Below are positions 24,877-35,807 of a stretch of DNA of 64,000 nucleotides, in pieces. The DNA is from Pilaira anomala. Lineage: Eukaryota > Mucoromycota > Mucoromycetes > Mucorales > Mucoraceae. How positions within the stretch are numbered: the first letter of the stretch is position 1; every line of letters starts with the position of its first letter. Made by a program: the position numbers and the translations under genes. The notes beneath the pieces are model-generated. The model saw only the letters and a program-made list of their open reading frames with translations, had not been told where the DNA came from and did not search any database. The DNA lies in the NCBI GenBank assembly GCA_025716855.1, contig JAIXMQ010000020.1, positions 434,001-498,000 on the forward strand, given 5' to 3'.

Positions 24877-25901
24877 GACTAACTTTTTGTGAACTCTTCA
24901 ATAAATCCAATACGTAGCATTTGGATCTTTGAATAGAACTAAAACATAATAGTATTTATGATGTTTGCGTGATTTTTAGACTACATATATTATGAATATT
25001 ACAAAAACAAACTAATTACCTAATTATTTGAATGTTTATGTATGTTTTCAAAGTCTTTGTTTTTGTATGTGTGCTTGACTAAAATAGCCTACATAGAATA
25101 TTTTTTGAATCAAACATGTGAAAAACAAAAATGTCTAATATTCTATCATTTTGAATAAACCAAGGTTATACTCAATGTATTAAAAACAGAAAACAAAATC
25201 GTTTGCATAATTTGCAAAATATGATTTACCCCCTTTTTTAGCAATATTTACTAAAAAAAAAAAAAAGGCGTAGTAGTTAAAAATTTCGAAAGCAATCTCT
25301 CCGTACAGTTTTGAAACACAAATAACAGAATTTGCATAAAAAAATTCTGCGCATTCATAAATCGTATTTTGTATGAATTTGCTAAAAGCTAGATATGTTT
25401 AAATGTATATTGACCCTGCAAGTAATTCTTTTCTGCCGGGTTTTCAATAATAACCTTTAGAAGTGCATCATATTTAAAAAAAAAAAAAAAAAAAAAAAAA
25501 ACTCCCCATTTAGCTGTAATAAAAGTACATTAAAACTTGTTTGTACTCTTGGAATCTAGCCATGAAAACCTGGGTTATTGATAAAAAAGCTTAATTTTGA
25601 TTGCGTACAAAAAATATGTAAACAAAATACATTCTAAAATTACTAAAAAATACAATGGTTGGGACAAGAAGAATCAACTGAAATGTAGGATTTGCGACTA
25701 ATCCTTTTCGAACAATAAATTTAATAATCGCACAGCCATTTGTAGATTAAAATGCTGTAGAGCCCAACTCAAATGCTCTGAGATCGAGCGTGTTTTTTTC
25801 AATAACTAAGAATATGTTTACAAGACAGTAGAAATTATCTGAACAAATAAATTTTTAGATTTTATTTAGGATATTTGAATTACAAAAGAGCAGAAAAGTG
25901 A
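24877..25901. other. Spacer between secreted-protein copies 2 and 3
   Basis: About 1 kb of duplicated-unit DNA with poly-A runs at 25250-25266 and 25475-25500. No gene seen. Confidence 0.5.
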
Positions 25902-26327
25902 TTAAGGACAAGTAGCAGGACCGGAGTTCTTGTTATAAATAACGTTGAAATAAGATGTCTTGATAGGCTTACAGTTATTATAAGTGACAAGGAAGTAGTA
26001 ATTACCTGTCTTTTTTGTACTTCCCAAGTCGACATTGAACCAAGGAGTAGAAACACCGTTCGTAGTAGGTGCGCGATTCACAAGTTTATTAATTAACTTG
26101 TTAGTTCCATACTCGTAAATATCCACGCTAATTGGAGCAGGAGTAGAAGGAGGGTTGGGACCAAGATCATAAGAGACTTCCTGACATTGACCAGCAGTAG
26201 TAGTAAAGTAAGATGTAGGAGATGTTACTCTGAATCCATCGCATCCATTGTTAGCAGGCGCTGCAGATACAAAAGAAGAAATGAAAGCCAAGAAGGAAAT
26301 AGCTTTGAATAAGTTGAAGGAGACCAT
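25902..26327 (-). CDS. Small secreted four-cysteine protein, copy 3
   Basis: A 141-aa paralogue almost identical to copy 1: four substitutions (L/F in the signal peptide, then T/S, N/D and S/N). The immediate 3' flank (ATTTTTAGATTTTATTTAGG...) and the first tens of bases upstream are also nearly identical to copy 1, while more distant flanks differ. Same signal peptide and four cysteines, presumably the same function. Confidence 0.82.
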   Translation of the reverse strand: MVSFNLFKAISFLAFISSFVSAAPANNGCDGFRVTSPTSYFTTTAGQCQEVSYDLGPNPPSTPAPISVDIYEYGTNKLINKLVNRAPTTNGVSTPWFNVDLGSTKKTGNYYFLVTYNNCKPIKTSYFNVIYNKNSGPATCP

Positions 26328-26859
26328 TTTTAGTTGAGTAGTTGAGATGATTGAATTAATTTATAATATACTTTTTTTTTTTTAGTTGTCTAGTTATCTT
26401 GTATTTATACTCTTTCCTTTTGATTTATTTGTTCGTGTTTGAGCCTTTTTTTTTTCTTTTCTGGGCTGAAGCTAATAAAATTAATTCCTGAGACTTTGTT
26501 CTTTTACATACTTGTATCATAAGCTACTAATTATAAAACTAACTAGCTTCTACTGACTATTTTAAAACTCTGAAGTTTGAATAGAGTTAAAAATAAAACA
26601 ATTTTTGGCGTGTGCGTGGCTTCGAACTTAACTATATTTAATTGCTTTTCGAAACCGAACGAGCCACTTGATTACGTGAATGTTTATGTATGCTTTCAAA
26701 GTCATTGTTCTTAATCTCTCTGACTTAGCCCAGGGTTTATTTTTGAAATAGATCTGTAGTAACAAACAAAAGTGTCTGATTTCTATTAATATATACCCTT
26801 TTGAATAGACCAAGATAATACATAAAAATAATCGTTTTCATAATTTGTAGAACGTGAAA

Positions 26860-26899
<40 letters not shown>

Positions 26900-27633
26900 G
26901 TAATACTGAAGCTATAAAAGGCTAGAAAATGATCTTTCCGTACAATTTAAAACTGTATGACTTTTCCGCACAAACATTGTTCTTCAATAATTGTATCGCA
27001 TAATTTTTTTAAACACTAGAAATTTGTGGACCCTGTAAATTTTTTCTTTTTTATCCTTTGGTTTTCAATGATAGGTGTAACCTATGCAAATAGTTACATT
27101 CAATTTAAAAGATAAAAACTATTTCAATGTAATAACACCACTTGAAAAGTGCTTTAAATTTACCTGCTATAGTTTTTAGTTGTAGTATATACCTAATCAT
27201 GAAAAGTCTGGCTTATTGTTTATAAGTAATCTAATTTTAATGTCGCATGTTTTGCTGAATATCCTTTGGTGTGTAACATTTTGATCGCGTACAACACAAA
27301 CGTGTAGAAAAAATGTACATAACTAACCCAAAAGAATAATGGTTGGGATAAGAAGGACTAAGTAAAGCGTAGGATCGGTGTCCATCCTTTTCGAATGGCG
27401 AACAGTAAAATATACATTTTTATTTAAAAAAAAAAAAAAGAAATGAACAAATGTATTTATTTTTAGCCACACACACAGCTTTTACAGTGCATTTTATTCT
27501 TTAATCATCTAGTCACACTGGATAACAATATTTTTTAGTTATCTCAAAAAGGGATCTTAAAGCGGGTCTAAAAGAAGGTTCTCTTTAATTATCCAGTTTA
27601 TCCAGTATATTTTCTTTGAAAGTATTATTAACT
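26328..27633. other. Upstream DNA of copy 3
   Basis: About 1.3 kb of promoter and duplicated-unit DNA with a poly-T of about 35 bases near 26863-26898. No convincing gene. Confidence 0.5.
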
Positions 27634-27867
27634 ATGACTAAGAGACTTACACGTGAAGAGATTCAAACAACACCTGATATATTGCATATCCCAGAGGCTA
27701 GCCTTCTTGTAGAAATTACTTATTACTTTGATGGTCTAACAGACGAACAATAAGATAGAAAACGAAGATTTATTGCTAACTAGTGAAGTTTCGGAAGGTC
27801 TAGAGTGCAATATCGTTTTTAAAACAACATATGATTTTGATGAGCCAGAAGAAAAAAGATCATGGTA
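27634..27867 (+). CDS. Possible small unrecognised gene
   Basis: ATG at 27634 opens a charged frame (MTKRLTREEIQ..., ILHIPEASLL) that would stop at 27753, while an overlapping frame reads NKIENEDLLLTSEVSEG...TYDFDEPEEKRSW to a stop at 27867. Removing a 34-nt GTAGAA...AACAG segment (27710-27743) joins them in phase into about 67 residues. Such an intron is shorter than others here, so a frameshifted remnant is equally possible. No family is recognised. Confidence 0.3.
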
Positions 27868-28505
27868 AAAGAATGATAATATTTTTTTTTTTCTGTTTTC
27901 ACACAATAAAGTTTCTTCTTGTACCAAGATTATGCGCTTCATATTAATAAGGATATGAATACATACTAAAAATTACTGAAATAATATTATAATCTAACTA
28001 CTATTGATTAAAAGCCAATGATAAAGGGAAAAATGTATTTCCATACTCAATGTACAATCATAAATAAGGGTGTCCTCCATTCATTGCATGTAGGTATTTA
28101 GTTTTCATCTGCGAGAGAGATCTTGGCTTAGTTTTTTTGTTATTCCAAATACTGTACATATTTAGTTAACATATGTATGTAGGTCTGTCAAAATGTTTAT
28201 CAGACTAAAAGGTTAAATAAAGTTGAAGCATGTTGAACAATTGCATTCCTAGTTATGATTTTAAATCAAACAAGATATGAGATGTAAAAAGCCTTGAGTT
28301 CTCAAATAAAAGGGTTATTATTATCATATATATATATAGGAACAGCATTTGCTTTACAAAATATTTAGACTTATAGAAAATAAACTTTACTTGGTTAGAG
28401 CCAAGATTTTGCATTCTACATATTAACGGAATGATATATATGCATAAGTTTTAAAAGGATCTCTCTTGTTTGATAAGATTGTCAGGTAAAAATAATATGA
28501 ACAAG
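27868..28505. other. AT-rich intergenic interval
   Basis: About 640 bp with a (TA)n run near 28328-28338 and no coding signal. It contains the 3' flank of the leucine carboxyl methyltransferase gene. Confidence 0.5.
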
Positions 28506-29838
28506 TTAAGGTTTATTAAAGATAATTGTGGTTTGAGTTTGAGACTGGTGTAATCGAATCTTTGAAAATTCTTCAGCATAGTCCATTGATTTGAATGCCC
28601 AAGCGACACAGTAATGAGCAGATAAGAGATGCCATTCTTCTAATTCATCTAATATTTCTAACCTCGCCATTCTAGATTATATAAAAAAAAAAAAGTGTCA
28701 AAAAAAAAAGAAGAATGTGATGCATGTAGGAAGTGGGGTTTTTTTTTTTACCTTGAAATTTCTTGCCTATCTAAACATTTATCATGAATTGTATTTATAT
28801 CCACTGCAGTTGCACTTTGCCAACCTAAATCTTTAAACCTCTTTTCCTGATGAATCAAATCAGGAAAAGCTTGAATACCTTTTAAATCAATACTTCGACT
28901 TTTCAAGTTACGAATCATCATTTTTCCAAAGGCATCTTCTGGATGAATTTGTTCATATAATGCGAAGAATGTATTTGTCATTGTATCAGTGATCCATTTC
29001 AATATGATGTTGGTATCTTCAGGAGTCAAGTAAATGAATACACATTCTGACAAGAATAAGGTAGGCGCACTTGAGTAAAAAAAGATCAGCGAATCAGGGT
29101 AATAATAATTAAACCTTTTTTTTTTTTTTTTTTAACTCACTTGAGATCTAATCCTGCATCCACTAATTTTGTAGTGATATCAGACCAATTTCTTAAGTCG
29201 CCACCAAGTAAACAATAACTAGAACTCTTTAAATCCATACCACCTCTTTCAATCTTTGCTTGTTCAGGATCATCTAATAAAGAGAACAATTCTTTACGTT
29301 TCTTGATCGTCATGACTTTTTTCATTGTAATCTCGGGAAAATCGATTTCAAAATATCTCGATAGTTGACAGGATACTTTATTTTCTTCTTTATCAAGATA
29401 ACCAGCCTTGATATTAAAATATCTTGTATCAAATCCAGCTCCAAGAGCAACAATTTGTTTCTTTGGACCTGTTGTGGATAAAAATTGAGACACAAGTGTA
29501 TCCATGGCATAACTTCGAATGAATGTTCCTTTTTTTTTTTAAAAAAAAAAAAAATTACTTGATGTGTTATAAAGTGAAAGTTGAGGATATTGTGTTTTTA
29601 CCTCTGTTTATAATAGGTGATCTTCTAACGGGTTTCTTAACGAAGAAATGAACAAAGGGGTCTTGAAAATAACCCAGTGAAACAGCTGATCTAATAAAAA
29701 AAAAAAAAAAGGTAGGTTGGTGAATGAGAACTGTTCCAGAAGAAGTTTTGGTATTTACGATCGACTTATAGTAGCATCATCATTCGTTCCTCTAATAATA
29801 TCTTCACTCGTTTCTATTTCCTCGTCTAAAAAATTCAT
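28506..29838 (-). CDS. PPM1: Leucine carboxyl methyltransferase (PP2A methyltransferase, PPM1/LCMT1 type)
   Basis: Five exons on minus (29838-29759, 29690-29602, 29528-29141, 29069-28752, 28671-28506) give 346 aa. The SAM-binding motif is VALGAGFDTRYF; further family blocks are GYFQDPFVHFFV, SPIINRG, LFLSECVFIYL and, near the C-terminus, RLEILDELEEW...HYCVAWA. LCMT1/Ppm1 methylates the C-terminal leucine of the PP2A catalytic subunit, which favours assembly with B-type regulatory subunits. An upstream segment (about 29899-29940 on minus) could be another exon by phase, but it has no in-frame ATG, so the start at 29838 is the conservative choice. The gene is divergent from the importin-alpha-like gene, sharing about 330 bp of promoter. 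Confidence 0.9.
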
Positions 29839-30170
29839 ACTTGTGATAGAAAGGTTTAAAAGTTTCCTTTGAGTTTGATTTTTTTTTTTTTTTTTTTACC
29901 AATTTGACGTGTATGTAGCTCTTTTGTTTTCACGAATAAGGCCACTTAAACATCAAAATAAACAGGTGATTCAAAAAAGAAAACCTTGAGCCAATAGAAA
30001 CTATATGAATGCAGCAGTCATTTTTTCCATAACTTGCTAAATTTGCATGAATTTTTAAAAAGAGAGAATTCCCATGCTATATATATATATAAAAAAAGTT
30101 TTTTTTTTTTTTTCCTTTTTCTTTTTTTTTTAATTATTTATTTTTCTTTTAGAAACTAATAACAACAAAA

Positions 30171-32221
30171 ATGGTTACAACAAGAAGAAGTTCTGCTGCT
30201 GCTGCTGCCAATGCCTCTGCTGAACATCGCGCTTTATATAAACGTACAAGTATTTCAAGAACTCCCGATGAGCTCAAACAAAGAAGGGTTGCTATTGATG
30301 AAAGTCTTCGTAAGAAACATCGCGAACAGCTCATTACTGCCAAACGGTATCGTAACTTGACCAGACAAGAAGAAATTGAAAGTGCTGGTGAAGAAGACCC
30401 AAGTGCTGAAAAAAATGATGACGATGGTATATATACATATAAAAAATTATATTAGTAATATAGGGTATTAATAATATATATTTTTTTTTAATATAGAGGA
30501 AGTAAGTCCTTATTATAGACTCTCTCCTGCTCAAGTAGAAGCTATTGCTAAAGACTTGACAAGTGACAATAAAGAGACGCGTATTGAAGCTGCTCAACAT
30601 ATCGCGAAATTTGTACTTGAACCTGCTAAAGCTTTGACTAAATACATTACTGAAGGAGATTGTATTAAAACACTGACTGTAAGTGTTTTTATATAAATCC
30701 TTTTTGTAAAAAAAAATATATTTTTTACTTATTCGTGTATTAGCAAATGATTTCTGGTTCCAATTTGGACGAACAAACTGAAGCCGCTCAGACAATTTCC
30801 AGTAATTTCCATTTGTTTACTTTTTTATTTATTTAAATCTAATTTCTTCTTCTTCTTATTATTATTATTAGATATTGCTGCTGGCCCTTATGATCTTTGG
30901 ATCAAGTCTGTTTCTACTGTACCTTACCTTATCTCTCTTTTGGATTCTGATAATATGGTAAAAAAAAAAAAAAAAAAAAACTACTGAAACGAATGAGCTG
31001 AAAACAAAAAAATCAAAACAAATAGAATCTCCGCGAAATTGCCGCTGGGGCACTCGGTAATATGGCTGCAGAAGATTTAGGTGACATGAATGACGAAGAC
31101 GACAAAGTAAGAGCCACGATCCGAGATAATGGAGCGATCAAACCTTTAGTTCGTATGTTAGATTCTCAAGACACTCGATTGGTTCAATCTGCTTGTTTCG
31201 CTTTAGCGAATTTAGCTCGAGGACAAGAAGGTCAGCTTCAAGAATTCTTTACAGCTGGTTTATCCGATAAACTCTTGAAACATTTGGAAAATGGTGATAC
31301 TGCACCTGAAGTGTGTTGGGTTATTAGTTATTTGACTGCCGGTAGTGAAAAGTTCCGTAATGAGTTTATGGAGAAAGGCTTTGGTCCTCCTTTGGTGAAG
31401 GATTTGGCTAAATTGGCTGATCAAGGTCCTGTAGTTTTACCTGTCTTGAGAACTTTGGGTAATTTGGTCGGAACCGAAGACTTCTTAAAGACCTTGGCTG
31501 AACAAGATCAATTCTTACCCACTGTTGTCTCTCTTACCAAATCTGATCAAAGGTGTGTGTTATTATACTATATTAAAAATTATGTAAATTATTGTTGACC
31601 AATTCTATTTAGTAGGGTTGTAAAGAAAGAAGCACTTTGGGTTTTATCCAACATCACTTCAAGGTAAAAAAAAAAAAAAAAAAAAAAAAAAAGAGAGAGA
31701 AACTTAGACACATGTTTAACAATTTATTTATACACAGCCAAGATCCTGAAATTATTAAACAAATTGAAGAACTTGACGTTTTGAAAAATCTATCTGAACT
31801 TGTTGGTCGTGGAGCATTTGATATTCGTAAAGGCGTAAGTTGCTTTTTTTTTTTCATAAAGATAAATCATGTATATCCTAATTTTTTGTATTTTTTTTTT
31901 TAAAAAAAAAAGGCTGCTTATTGTATTATAAATATTGCATCTCATGGACCAGAACATTTAGATAAATTAGCTCATAAACAATTACTTCCTGCTTTCTTGG
32001 ATCTTGTAAAATCTCAAGATGCAGATATGATGAGATTAGGATTAGGATATATTGAGTTACTTTTGACTCAAGCCACGAAGGGAAAGGAAGTGATTGACAG
32101 TGTTCCTGATTGTATGGAAGCACTTGCTGCTGTTGCACCTAAACCGGATCCAGAGTTATTTGCTTTTGCAAACAAATTAGTGGATCAATATTTTGGTGAA
32201 TCTCCAGACATGAAGGAATAA
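30171..32221 (+). CDS. Importin-alpha-like ARM-repeat protein
   Basis: Eight exons (30171-30426, 30497-30678, 30744-30801, 30872-30957, 31026-31552, 31616-31663, 31738-31834, 31913-32221) give 520 aa. The basic N-terminus (LKQRRVAIDESLRKKHREQ) resembles an importin-beta-binding domain. It is followed by armadillo repeats with the typical N-L-R-E-I-A-A-G-A-L-G-N, ACFALANLARG, CWVISYLTAG, LRTLGNLVG and ALWVLSNI blocks. Importin alpha bridges nuclear-localisation-signal cargo and importin beta at the nuclear pore. The W-x3-N pairs are only partly canonical, so this may be a divergent karyopherin rather than the main Srp1/Kap60. The exon-6 acceptor is a TAGTAG pair, so one extra serine could be included. 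Confidence 0.85.
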
Positions 32222-32330
32222 AAAAGTTTGTCTATATTTGTGATGTAAATATTTATAAAGAATAAAATAAAAAAATTTCCTGTTTATTTTTTTCTTATGA
32301 AAAAAAGCACTTTTTTTTTTATCTTTTCTG

Positions 32331-34146
32331 TTAAATTATACTTTTTCGACTCATATCAAGTTCACATTTACGAACCCATCTCCTTCTTCTTGTAATACTT
32401 TTATCTTTTGGTGTTGTTGTAATGGTGGTATCTGAGACTGTGTTTGTATCGTTGTTTCTAGGATTTTCCCAATTGTTGTCTGTATAAACCCAACCTCCAC
32501 TTTCAGGATAAACCATTACCTCTACTTGAAATAAATTAAGTAAAAAAAAAAAGGGGGGGGGGTGTATCTTGTATATACTTTACCAATACCTAGTGTATCA
32601 TCTGTCCATGGACCAGTTTTATCCAAACTCCAATTATCTTCAATCCAATGATATCCTTTTGGAGCAGGTAACTCTTCTTTAGGTGGAAGTTCAATTGCAC
32701 CAGAAAAATCTGACCATAATCCACGTTCATCAGGAAGCATCTAAAATAATGATTTTTTTAGTTCACAAACAAAAAAAAAAAGTGATTTCTAGTTTTATTT
32801 ACATGAGGAATAAAACCACTACCAGACCACCATCTTTGATTTTCATATAACGACAATTCTTTAAAATTTGCTTGATCATCCAATCTCTTTTCTACTTGAG
32901 TATACCATTGTACAGCCGAATCCATTTGAGATTGACCAATTTCAGTCACTTGAGGCAACATTTCCTTCATAACAAATTTTGCAAATCGAGTATTTAATAA
33001 GAACATAACGATACCAGCTACTAAAAAGACGATATTCAACGGGATAAACCAAATACCAATACATAATACGATCAGAGAAATTAAAGCTGCTTGAAAGATA
33101 CGCATTGTATCTGCTTCTGAAGACCAATCGAAATGATGTGCGTTGGAAGCACAAAGATCATAGAGATCACTCATTTCACCCATCATATTTTGCAAGTTTT
33201 GCATATTTTTAAGGTATTCAGGGGACGCTTCATCGAATGCAGGAAATAATGAGGTTGCAAAACTGAATCGAGAGGAAGAAGTAGGTTTGGATGTACTTGT
33301 ATTTGAAGAAGTAGTTGAAGATGAAGAGGAAGAAGAAGTAGTAGTAGTAGCAGTAGTTGCAGTATTAGTATTAGTATTAGTATTATTTGATTGAGGTGTT
33401 TTATTCTTCTTTTTATTATATCCTGTAATAATTATTTGTAATAAAATTACATGTGGCACAAGCAATACAAGTTTAGGATGAAGACCTGGTAATTTGATTA
33501 GTCTTTCTTTATATATAAATATAGTTAATACACACTTACAAATAATACAATAAATTAACATTGCAACCATTGTATCAATCGGTTTATTCCAACTTAATAA
33601 CAATATCAAATTATCTCTACCAGCAAACATTGGACCACATCTTGATACGAATCTAGAGAAATTTTTTGCTGTACTTTGTGGATTTAAAGGTGGCAAATTA
33701 GCAAGATACTGGTTTGGTGGTTGAGTTGTATCGGTTGAATTAATAGCAGCTGAAACAAGTACGTTTTGAAATTCATCTGATGTCGCAATACGTTTCAATT
33801 TACCAAGTGAAGTATCGTTATTAAAGTTATCGCTACTATGTTGTTGTTGTAAACTACGTAATGATTTTGCTGCTGGTGAATCAGTCATGGATCTTTGATA
33901 TATCGGTGGCTCTGGTTTTTCATTAGTGCAGGAAGGTATACTCTTTTGACACTGTTGATGACATACTGCTCCACAACCTATTATATGAAAGGGTTAAAAC
34001 AATAGAAAAAGAAAAAAAAAAAAAAAAAAAAAAAGAAAAGTACCTGTACAACGACAACCTTGCTTTACAAGACCCCATAATAAACCTTGACAATGGTCAC
34101 AGTAAGTAAGTCGAGAGAAATTACTTTCTATAAACGAATGAGACAT
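32331..34146 (-). CDS. C1-domain, dysferlin-domain integral membrane protein (Pex24/29/30 family-like)
   Basis: Four exons on minus (34146-34044, 33977-32803, 32740-32584, 32521-32331) give 541 aa. The N-terminus is a complete C1 zinc domain: H-x12-C-x2-C-x13-C-x2-C-x4-H-x2-C-x6-C, starting at HSFIESNF. The middle has two membrane regions (VAMLIYCIICKCVLTIFIY and LISLIVLCIGIWFIPLNIV with adjoining hydrophobic segments). The C-terminus carries dysferlin-domain tryptophan motifs: YENQRWW, YHWIEDNW and GGWVYTDNNWENPR. Fungal Pex23/24/29/30-family proteins shape the ER at peroxisome and lipid-droplet budding sites. A C1 domain on such a protein would add lipid or diacylglycerol sensing. A poly-Ser/Thr/Asn linker lies between membrane regions. 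Confidence 0.85.
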
Positions 34147-34265
34147 GGTATTTAAGATATATAAAAAGAAAAGAGAGAGAGAAAAAAGAAAGTAACTTTA
34201 AAATTGTGTGAACATTCACACGTGAAGTGTTGTGGTGGTGGCATAGATCACAGTCACCTTACAAT

Positions 34266-34330
34266 TATTGTATTTTTCAGCAATTTAAGCGACATTTTAT
34301 TTCTGATTAGGCGGCGTTTTATTTCTGATT
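34266..34330 (+). repeat. Orphan transposon end related to the Tc1 element at 43.6 kb
   Basis: TA followed by TTGTATTTTTCAGCAATTTA and AAGCGACA is nearly the same as the terminal inverted repeat of the element at 43647. Further in, TTTTATTTCTGATT(A/G)GG(C)G is repeated twice, and TGATTGGCCGACA(C)TTT also appears just outside the 43.6-kb element. No matching right end was found downstream, so this is a solo or truncated end. Confidence 0.65.
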
Positions 34331-34460
34331 GGGCGACATTTTGTTCGGCCCGAAAAAACATAATTTATTGGATCAACTGTATTGGATTTCCCACTGTTTT
34401 TGGGACTAAATGTCAGAGTTGTTGGAACAAAATCAGAACTTTTTATATTGAAAAATAAAT

Positions 34461-35807
34461 ATGTCCACTTTTGATATCGATATGTCTGAACTCTATTTAG
34501 AAGACCAAACAACGGAAGTACATGTTAGTCTTATGTCGATGATGAGAATTGAGTACGATGGCATAAGCGCAATGGAATTAGATGAGGAAGTGAACGAAAC
34601 CATTGGCATTACAGCTGAGACGGAACAGTTTGAATCTGAACAAGAAGAGGAAAACAGTTTACAAGAAAAAAAAAATCATATCATTTTAACTGCATTAGTA
34701 TATGAATACTAATTTTTCTTGAATTAAATAGGAAGAAAAGAAGAGTTACTACTGTTAGAACTCCATCTCCTCCTTCTAAAAGCGTTAATGCCTATGAAAA
34801 TTGCATATGAGGAAAGTAAAGCTGAATTATGCAAAGCAATGAACCTTGATGTCAGACAAGATATTCATATCCCTGCTCCGCTCAAAATGTACGACTTGGA
34901 AAATCATCATTACACGAATATTACAGATGATACTTTAAAGAAGCTTCAATTAAGTGATGACCTCGATGTCTTTGAATTAAATTCTGTAGCCAGAGCACTT
35001 TCCTCATATTTAATTGAATCAATTGTACAATTTAATAAACAATGGTTTTTCATAACGGAACACGAAATGTATATTCGTAATAATATGCAAATGGTTGATT
35101 GTGCACAAGAATCATTATGGTTAAAGTATCCTAGTGAGCTAGAAGCTCATACTTTAAAGAAAAACGAAAATGAAGACACGTGGTTTGAGTTAAGCTTGTT
35201 CTTTGACAAGTTTGAATTCTTTGTTACAGGTGGCCTTCGTGGTAATTATTCAAGTGATACTATAACATCTTTTTTTAGGATCGGCTCAAAAGTCTTTGGA
35301 GCCTTAGACCATTAAATCAAATACAAGAACAACAGATATCTCAGTTCTCAAAGAAGAAAATCTCTATCAGCCAAACTACCAGCAGACTTCGACAATACAA
35401 AAAAATAGCTGCACCTCGAAACTGGTTGTTCCGTTCTTCAAGATTTGTAAATAAGAAAAGGTTTTTTCACAATTGTGCCATTAGAAATGTATCGTAACAC
35501 GGGTAAGACCAATTTGGCTTCCATTGCGTCGTTTTTGTTTTTTAAAATTACTGAAAAAAAGTTTGTAAAAGCAGACATTAACAATACCTTGAAGCTATTT
35601 GTGAAAGCTAAGATCTTTCCTCATGATCAGCAAAAAATCTCTCTAGCTATATTGAAAAAGAACTACCAACAGTTATGTCTCAATAGTAATCAACACGCTA
35701 TTGTTAGTTGTTTTATAGCGTTGGCAGAAGGGAAAATGCACAAATTGAAAGGTGATCTTGTTTTGTCTGTTTACAAAAGAGCTTTAGCCAGTTTCTGCAA
35801 AAAATGA
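34461..35807 (+). pseudogene. Decayed or oddly spliced unknown gene next to the orphan transposon end
   Basis: Four protein-like stretches on plus follow one another: an acidic N-terminal segment from ATG 34461 (MSTFDIDMSELYLEDQ...), a basic proline/serine piece near 34733 (TVRTPSPPSKSVNAYE), a 34788-35240 segment (ELCKAMNLDVRQDIHIPAP...FELNSVARAL...FFDKFEFFVTGGLRG), then 35280-35460 (DRLKSLWSLRPLNQIQEQQ...KKIAAPRNWLFRSSRF) and 35475-35807 (NTGKTNLASIASF...). Changes of frame between them need either very short introns (34-40 nt) or indels. No domain is recognised. The position just inside an orphan TIR suggests transposon cargo. Confidence 0.45.

Larger units (their letters stand above)
22400..27430. 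repeat. Tandem triplication of the secreted-protein locus
   Basis: Three units of roughly 1.6-1.8 kb follow head to tail, each with a 141-aa secreted-protein gene on minus plus similar upstream DNA. Shared upstream landmarks include CTTGTATTTATACT, the TTCCTGAGACTTTG/TTCCTAAGACTTGG block, the GAATGTTTATGT block, and the AATGG(T/C)(T/C)(G/A)GG(A/G)(C/T)AAG block near 23810, 25655 and 27340. Divergence of the spacers indicates old duplications, unlike the near-identity of the copy 1 and copy 3 genes. Confidence 0.75.
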
